A stretch of DNA of 64,000 bases, taken from assembly GCF_029784135.1 (NCBI RefSeq), contig NC_073744.1, positions 31,168,981-31,232,980 on the forward strand. The letters are read 5' to 3'. Shown here in pieces: positions 59,296-64,000 of the stretch; the first letter of the stretch is position 1, and each line of letters opens with the position of its first letter. This stretch comes from Toxorhynchites rutilus septentrionalis (Eukaryota; Arthropoda; Insecta; Diptera; Culicidae). The position numbers and the translations under genes were made by a program. Under the pieces are notes generated by a model, which saw only the letters and a list, made by a program, of their open reading frames with translations, was not told the DNA's origin and did no database searches.

Positions 59296-60864
59296 ATGGC
59301 AGAAGGAGGGGGAGGATCTCCAGATATGGAGATCTCTGATGATGACTCCCCTCTGGTTGAAAAAATTAATAAAGGAACAGCGAAGACACTTAAACGCGTT
59401 CCTACATCAGAGGATGTTTCGTCCGGGGACGAGTCTGCTAACTCTAGCAAGCCCCCCTCTAAAAAACCTGCAAATATCTCCTCTCCAACCCCCCTCGCTC
59501 CTACCCCAGCTCAGATTTCGCCTCCCCATCCTGTTGTCCCCGATCCCCTTCAATCCTCGTCATCTCCTTCTCCTCCTGTTGTCTTCTCTCCACGTGTCAA
59601 GGTCTATCCTGAAGATGCACCTGGAACTGGTCCGTGGGTTGTTTTCTTCAGGCCTAAGCCAAACGGAAAAGCACTTAATGTTATTCAGATCATGAAAGAT
59701 CTGGCAAGATACTCCTCCGTGACAGAAATTACGAAGGTTAGACCGACCAAACTGCGTGTTGTCGTGGCTGATCGGAAAGACGCAAACGGTATTGTCGTCG
59801 ACCAGAGGTTTACCCTGGAATATCGTGCCTACGTGCCTTCCCATGACGTAGAAATCTCGGGGGTGATAACCGAAACAGGTCTGACGTGCAAATCAATTAT
59901 GGAAGGAGATGGCAGATTTAAAAAGCTGCCTTTGATTAAGGTTAAAATCTTACAATGCCGACAACTCGGCAAAGTCTCTCAGGAAGGGAAAGAATCGAAA
60001 TTTACGCCGTCCGACTCGTTTAGAGTCACTTTTGCTGGCTCCGCCCTCCCTGACTACGTTATGGTGGACAAATTAAGGCTACCGCTGCGACTCTTCGTGC
60101 CAAAGCCCATGACTTGCCTGAAATGCAAGTCAGTTGGTCACACAGCAGCTTACTGCGCCAACAAGGAGCGCTGTGCCACTTGCGGAGAGCAACATGTGGA
60201 CAAATCCTGCAGTGCGATTGAGCAAAAGTGTCCATATTGCGGAGGAACTCCGCACGTGCTCTCGGCTTGTGAAACTTACAAGAGTCGCTGGGAGAAGCAG
60301 AAGCGCTCTTTAAAGGAACGCTCGAAGCGCACTTTTGCGGAAATTTTGAAGGGCGCTTCTCCATTGGCCCAACAGCAACAACCTTTAACCGCAAACAATG
60401 TCTTCGCTTCGCTGCCAGTTGACGAAATGGAAGCGGATACAGCTAACGAGGGCACACCGTACATCTTCCAAGGGAATCCCCGGCGCAAAAATGTGACCAC
60501 TCCCAAAGTTCAAGGACAAGCCCCTCCGGTTATACCCTCTGTTAGCATGCCTAAAAAATCGAGTGCAGCGGACAAGCAAAATCAGGTTCCTCCTGGCTTC
60601 CGTGGGAATAATTCACCTTCGAACGACCCAGCACTCGAAGGGACATCAAAAACCCCAACTGTCCCTATTTTACCGTCAAGTTCAACTTCCCAATCGGGAT
60701 TTATAAAGTTGACTGACCTTGTGGCTCAAATCTTCACATGCTTTAATGTTTCCGACTCCATCAGAACCATTGTCACCGCAATGCTTCCAGTATTAAAGAC
60801 AATTTTGCAACAATTGATGCAAACATGGCCCCTCCTTGCAATGATTATCTCTCTTGATGTCTAA
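59296..60864 (+). CDS. LINE ORF1 protein with three zinc knuckles (copy 3)
   Basis: It opens with ATG at 59296 (MAEGGGGSPDMEISDDDSP), the upstream start that copy 1 has lost, and runs 522 residues. CCHC-type knuckles lie at about residues 274-287 (CLKCKSVGHTAAYC), 293-305 and 312-325. The C-terminus is hydrophobic (TWPLLAMIISLDV). The TAA overlaps the ORF2 start as ATGTCTAA. This is the nucleic-acid-binding partner protein of ORF2. It differs from copy 1 at only a few residues. Confidence 0.9.
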   Translation: MAEGGGGSPDMEISDDDSPLVEKINKGTAKTLKRVPTSEDVSSGDESANSSKPPSKKPANISSPTPLAPTPAQISPPHPVVPDPLQSSSSPSPPVVFSPRVKVYPEDAPGTGPWVVFFRPKPNGKALNVIQIMKDLARYSSVTEITKVRPTKLRVVVADRKDANGIVVDQRFTLEYRAYVPSHDVEISGVITETGLTCKSIMEGDGRFKKLPLIKVKILQCRQLGKVSQEGKESKFTPSDSFRVTFAGSALPDYVMVDKLRLPLRLFVPKPMTCLKCKSVGHTAAYCANKERCATCGEQHVDKSCSAIEQKCPYCGGTPHVLSACETYKSRWEKQKRSLKERSKRTFAEILKGASPLAQQQQPLTANNVFASLPVDEMEADTANEGTPYIFQGNPRRKNVTTPKVQGQAPPVIPSVSMPKKSSAADKQNQVPPGFRGNNSPSNDPALEGTSKTPTVPILPSSSTSQSGFIKLTDLVAQIFTCFNVSDSIRTIVTAMLPVLKTILQQLMQTWPLLAMIISLDV

Positions 60865-63800
60865 TTCAAATAGAGAGGTCGGAGATATCACTGTTTTACA
60901 GTGGAATTGTCGTAGTCTTATCCCTAAATTGGATATATTCAAATTTTTAATTCATAAGTTCAATTGTGATGTTTTTGCTCTGTCCGAAACTTGGCTTTCT
61001 TCGCGAGATGATCTCTCTTTCCACGATTTTAATATTATACGCTTGGACCGTGTTGACAGATACGGAGGGGTGCTATTGGGTATCAATAAGTGCCACTCAT
61101 TTTTTCGAATTGACCTTCCACCTATTGGAGGGATCGAAGCTGTTGCTTGTCATGCAAACATCAGAGGCAAAGACCTCTGTATTGTCAGCTTGTATTGGCC
61201 TCCGAGAGCTGCGGTTAGCCGCAAGCAACTTGTTGACATGTGCTCACTCCTTCCTGAGCCACGATTGATCTTGGGAGACTTCAACTCTCACGGAACTGCC
61301 TGGGGGGAACAGTACGACGACAATCGTTCATTGTTGATATATGACCTTTGTAACTGCTTCAATATGACCGTTTTGAATACTGGGGAAACAACACGTGTAC
61401 CTAAACCTCCTGCTAACCCAAGTGCTCTTGACCTCTCGCTTTGCTCGAATTCATTATCGTTAGATTGCAAGTGGAATGTAATCCAGGACCCCAACGGTAG
61501 TGATCACTTGCCAATCAAAATTTCCATCACCATTGGTTCGAATTCTTCTGAATCTATAAACATGGCATATGACCTCACAAGACACATTGAATGGAAAAAA
61601 TATGCGGACGCAATTGCTCTAGCCATCAATTCCAGAGATGGTTTGCCTCCATTGGAGGAGTATAACTTCCTTTCTCGTTTGATATATGACAGCGCGGTTC
61701 GCGCTCAAACGAAACCCATCCCAGGCTCCACTTTTTGCCAAAGGCCTCCCAATCCATGGTGGGATAGCCAATGTTCCAAGCTTTATCAGGATAAATCGAA
61801 CGCATTTAAAGCTTTTCGGAAACGTGGAACCATTGAGAATTTTCAAACGTATTTTGACCTTGAAAATCAATTTAAAAACTTGATCAAAGGGAAAAAACGT
61901 GCTTATTGGCGAAATTTCGTGGGAGGTTTGTCACGAGAAACGTCAATGAAAAAATTATGGAAAGTAGCTCGAAACATGAGAAATCGCTCTTCAACAAATG
62001 AAAGCGAGGAATATTCACATCGATGGATTTTTAATTTTGCACGGAAGGTTTGTCCTGATTCTGCTCCTGTGCAAAAAGTTGTTCGAGATATACCACAAGA
62101 TAGGTGCGATCTTGATTCCGAGTGTGATATATACGAGATATACCACAAGATAGGTGCGATCTTGATTCCGAGTTTTCGATGGTAGAATTCTCTCTTGCTC
62201 TCCTTTCATGTAACAATTCTGCTCCGGGATCGGATAGAATTAAGTTCAACTTGCTGAAAAACCTCCCTGATGTGGCGAAACATCGCTTGTTGAATTTATT
62301 CAATCGGTTTCTGGAGCATAATATTGTTCCAGATGATTGGAGACAAGTACGAGTTATAGCTATTCAAAAACCCGGAAAACCCGCGTCCGACTTCAATTCG
62401 TACCGCCCAATAGCAATGCTGTCTTGTATACGGAAATTGTTGGAGAAAATCATCTTGTTTCGCCTTGATCGATGGGTTGAAACGAATGGCCTACTCTCAG
62501 ATACACAATATGGGTTCCGCAGGGGCAAGGGGACGAATGATTGTCTTGCGTTGCTTTCTTCAGAAATTCAAATGGCTTACGCCGGAAAAAAACAAATGGC
62601 TTCAGTATTCTTGGACATAAAGGGGGCCTTTGACTCTGTTTCAATAGAGGTTTTGACAGACAAATTACACTCTCGGGGTCTGCCGCCTCTATTGAATAAT
62701 ATGTTATATAACTTGCTTTGTGAGAAGCATTTGAACTTTTCTCACGGAGATTCGGCAGTAAGTCGGGTCTCTTACATGGGCCTCCCCCAGGGCTCATGTT
62801 TAAGCCCCCTTTTGTACAACTTCTATGTAAGCGACATCGACAATTGCCTTACACAAAATTGCAGCCTAAGACAACTTGCAGATGATGGAGTGGTCTCTGT
62901 CGTAGGATCAACAGAATCCGACCTACAAGAACCCTTACAAGATACTTTGAACAATTTTTCAACCTGGGCCATTGGGCTAGGGATCGAATTCTCCACGGAG
63001 AAAACAGAGATGGTGGTTTTTTCTAGGAAGCATAGACCAGCAAAACCAAAGCTTCAACTTTTGGGTAAACCGATCACTCATGCTATGTCATTCAAGTATC
63101 TTGGGGTCTGGTTCGACTCCGAATGTACTTGGGGGGCCCATATTAGGTATCTGAGTAAAAAATGCCAACAAAGAATAAATTTTCTCCGTACAATTACCGG
63201 CACCTGGTGGGGAGCCCATCCCGAAGATCTTATAATGTTGTATAGAACAACTATTCTCTCAGTGATGGAGTATGGCAGTTTCTGTTTTCAATCAGCTGCC
63301 AAAACACACTTAATTAAACTCGAGCGAATTCAGTATCTTTGTCTCCGTATTGCGTTGGGATGTATGCCCTCAACGCATACCATGAGTCTCGAGGTTTTGG
63401 CAGGCCTACTCCCACTAAAAGATCGCTTCAATTTATTATCTCTTCGGTTCTTCATCCGGTGTAAGGTCATGAACCTATTGGTGATCGGAAATTTTGAGCG
63501 GCTTATCGAGCTAAATTTTCACTCCGGATTCATGAGTTCATATCATGAATTCATCTCCATGCAGGTTGATCCTTCTTCGTATATTCCCAACCGTGTTTGT
63601 TTCCCTGACTACATCAATTCCTCTGTGCATTTTGATCTGTCCATGAAGCAAGATATCCATGGATATTCAGATTACCAACGATCGAGGATCGCTCCAACGA
63701 TCTTCGATGAAAAATATAGGGGTATCAATTGTGATAATATGTACTTTACTGATGGGTCCACTATAAATGAGTCCACAGGATTTGGAGTGTTCAACGAATT

Positions 63801-64000
63801 TTTTAGCACCTCACACAGTCTTCAGAATCCTTGCTCAGTGTATATTGCTGAATTGGCAGCAATTCATTGGGCGCTGGACAGCGTCGCCTCACGACCTGTT
63901 GAACACTATTACATTGTAACGGATAGTCTTAGCTCTGTCGAAGCTATCCGTTCAGTGAGGCCGGAAAAGCACTCGCCGTACTTCCTTGAGAGAATACGAA
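60857..64000 (+). pseudogene. LINE ORF2 broken by a 50-bp insertion (copy 3)
   Basis: The ATG at 60857 opens the endonuclease (QWNCRS, ALSETW, LGDFNSH, GSDHLPI) and continues to 62123, where a duplicated segment shifts the frame; translation then ends at 62185 after about 442 residues, before the reverse transcriptase. Beyond the insertion the original frame resumes at about 62158 (DLDSEFSMVEF) with intact RT motifs (SYRPIAML, FLDIKGAFDS, LADDG) and the start of RNase H to the window end. The broken product could still supply endonuclease only. Confidence 0.88.
62084..62173 (+). repeat. 40-bp direct duplication with 10-bp filler
   Basis: CGAGATATACCACAAGATAG and onward (40 bp) occurs at 62084-62123 and again at 62134-62173, separated by GTGATATATA. 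Copies 1 and 2 have a single occurrence. The net gain of 50 bp causes the ORF2 frameshift. Confidence 0.95.

Larger units (their letters stand above)
58764..64000 (+). mobile_element. I/LOA-like LINE copy 3, 5'-complete, cut by the window end
   Basis: The 5' end CATTCTTCGG (about 58765) coincides with the 5' end of copy 1. The 5' UTR (to 59295), ORF1 and ORF2 follow in the same arrangement. The element runs off the right edge within RNase H, so its tail and target duplication cannot be seen. It is in opposite orientation to copy 1. Confidence 0.88.

Overview
The window looks like repeat-rich nuclear DNA of a culicine mosquito, most likely an Aedes-type genome. This is inferred from a Feilai-like tRNA-derived SINE, an ITmD37E-like transposase, several mariner elements, APE-type LINEs with an RNase H domain, hAT and TA-flanked MITEs, small GT-AG introns and a ZAD zinc-finger gene pair. 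Nothing bacterial (operons, Shine-Dalgarno sites, CRISPR arrays) is present. All family names are from recognition, not from a search.

Layout. 1-8.2 kb: a decayed ITmD37E-like transposon carrying a SINE, then a complete minus-strand I/LOA-like LINE (copy 1) with a 14-bp target-site duplication. 9.1-13.6 kb: a mariner split by a 5'-truncated LINE (copy 2) whose 5' end is a tRNA-like sequence inside the same target-site duplication. 13.9-25.9 kb: a hAT MITE, Helitron-like elements, minisatellites, and a 5-kb block bounded by 230-bp inverted repeats that holds three 0.85-kb tandem units. 25.9-27.1 kb: a truncated mariner. 28.3-29.0 kb: the 5' end of a host gene (minus strand) encoding a membrane-anchored protein. 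29.4-36.4 kb: a micro-retroposon, a 102-bp-arm inverted repeat, a SINE, a 15-bp minisatellite, a dead LINE tail and a mariner with intact ends. 36.5-38.3 kb: two adjacent MITEs sharing one terminal inverted repeat.

38.4-54.6 kb: two paralogous ZAD/C2H2 zinc-finger genes in divergent orientation. They appear to encode one finger per exon, with introns of about 51-57 bp, all phase 1. The minus-strand copy has eight fingers made of two duplicated four-exon blocks and a 2.8-kb first intron filled with repeats; the plus-strand copy has four fingers and a 219-bp first intron. Between them lie a SINE, a tandemly duplicated decayed histone H2A sequence and several repeat families. 55.1-58 kb: a second LINE family fragment with a templated 5' junction, a SINE fragment and a foldback hAT MITE. 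58.8-64 kb: a third copy of the first LINE (plus strand), intact in ORF1, broken in ORF2 by a 50-bp templated insertion, and cut by the window end.

Most coding capacity belongs to transposable elements. The host genes I can support are the zinc-finger pair and the membrane-protein exon. The order of several insertions can be read directly from nested elements and their target-site duplications.
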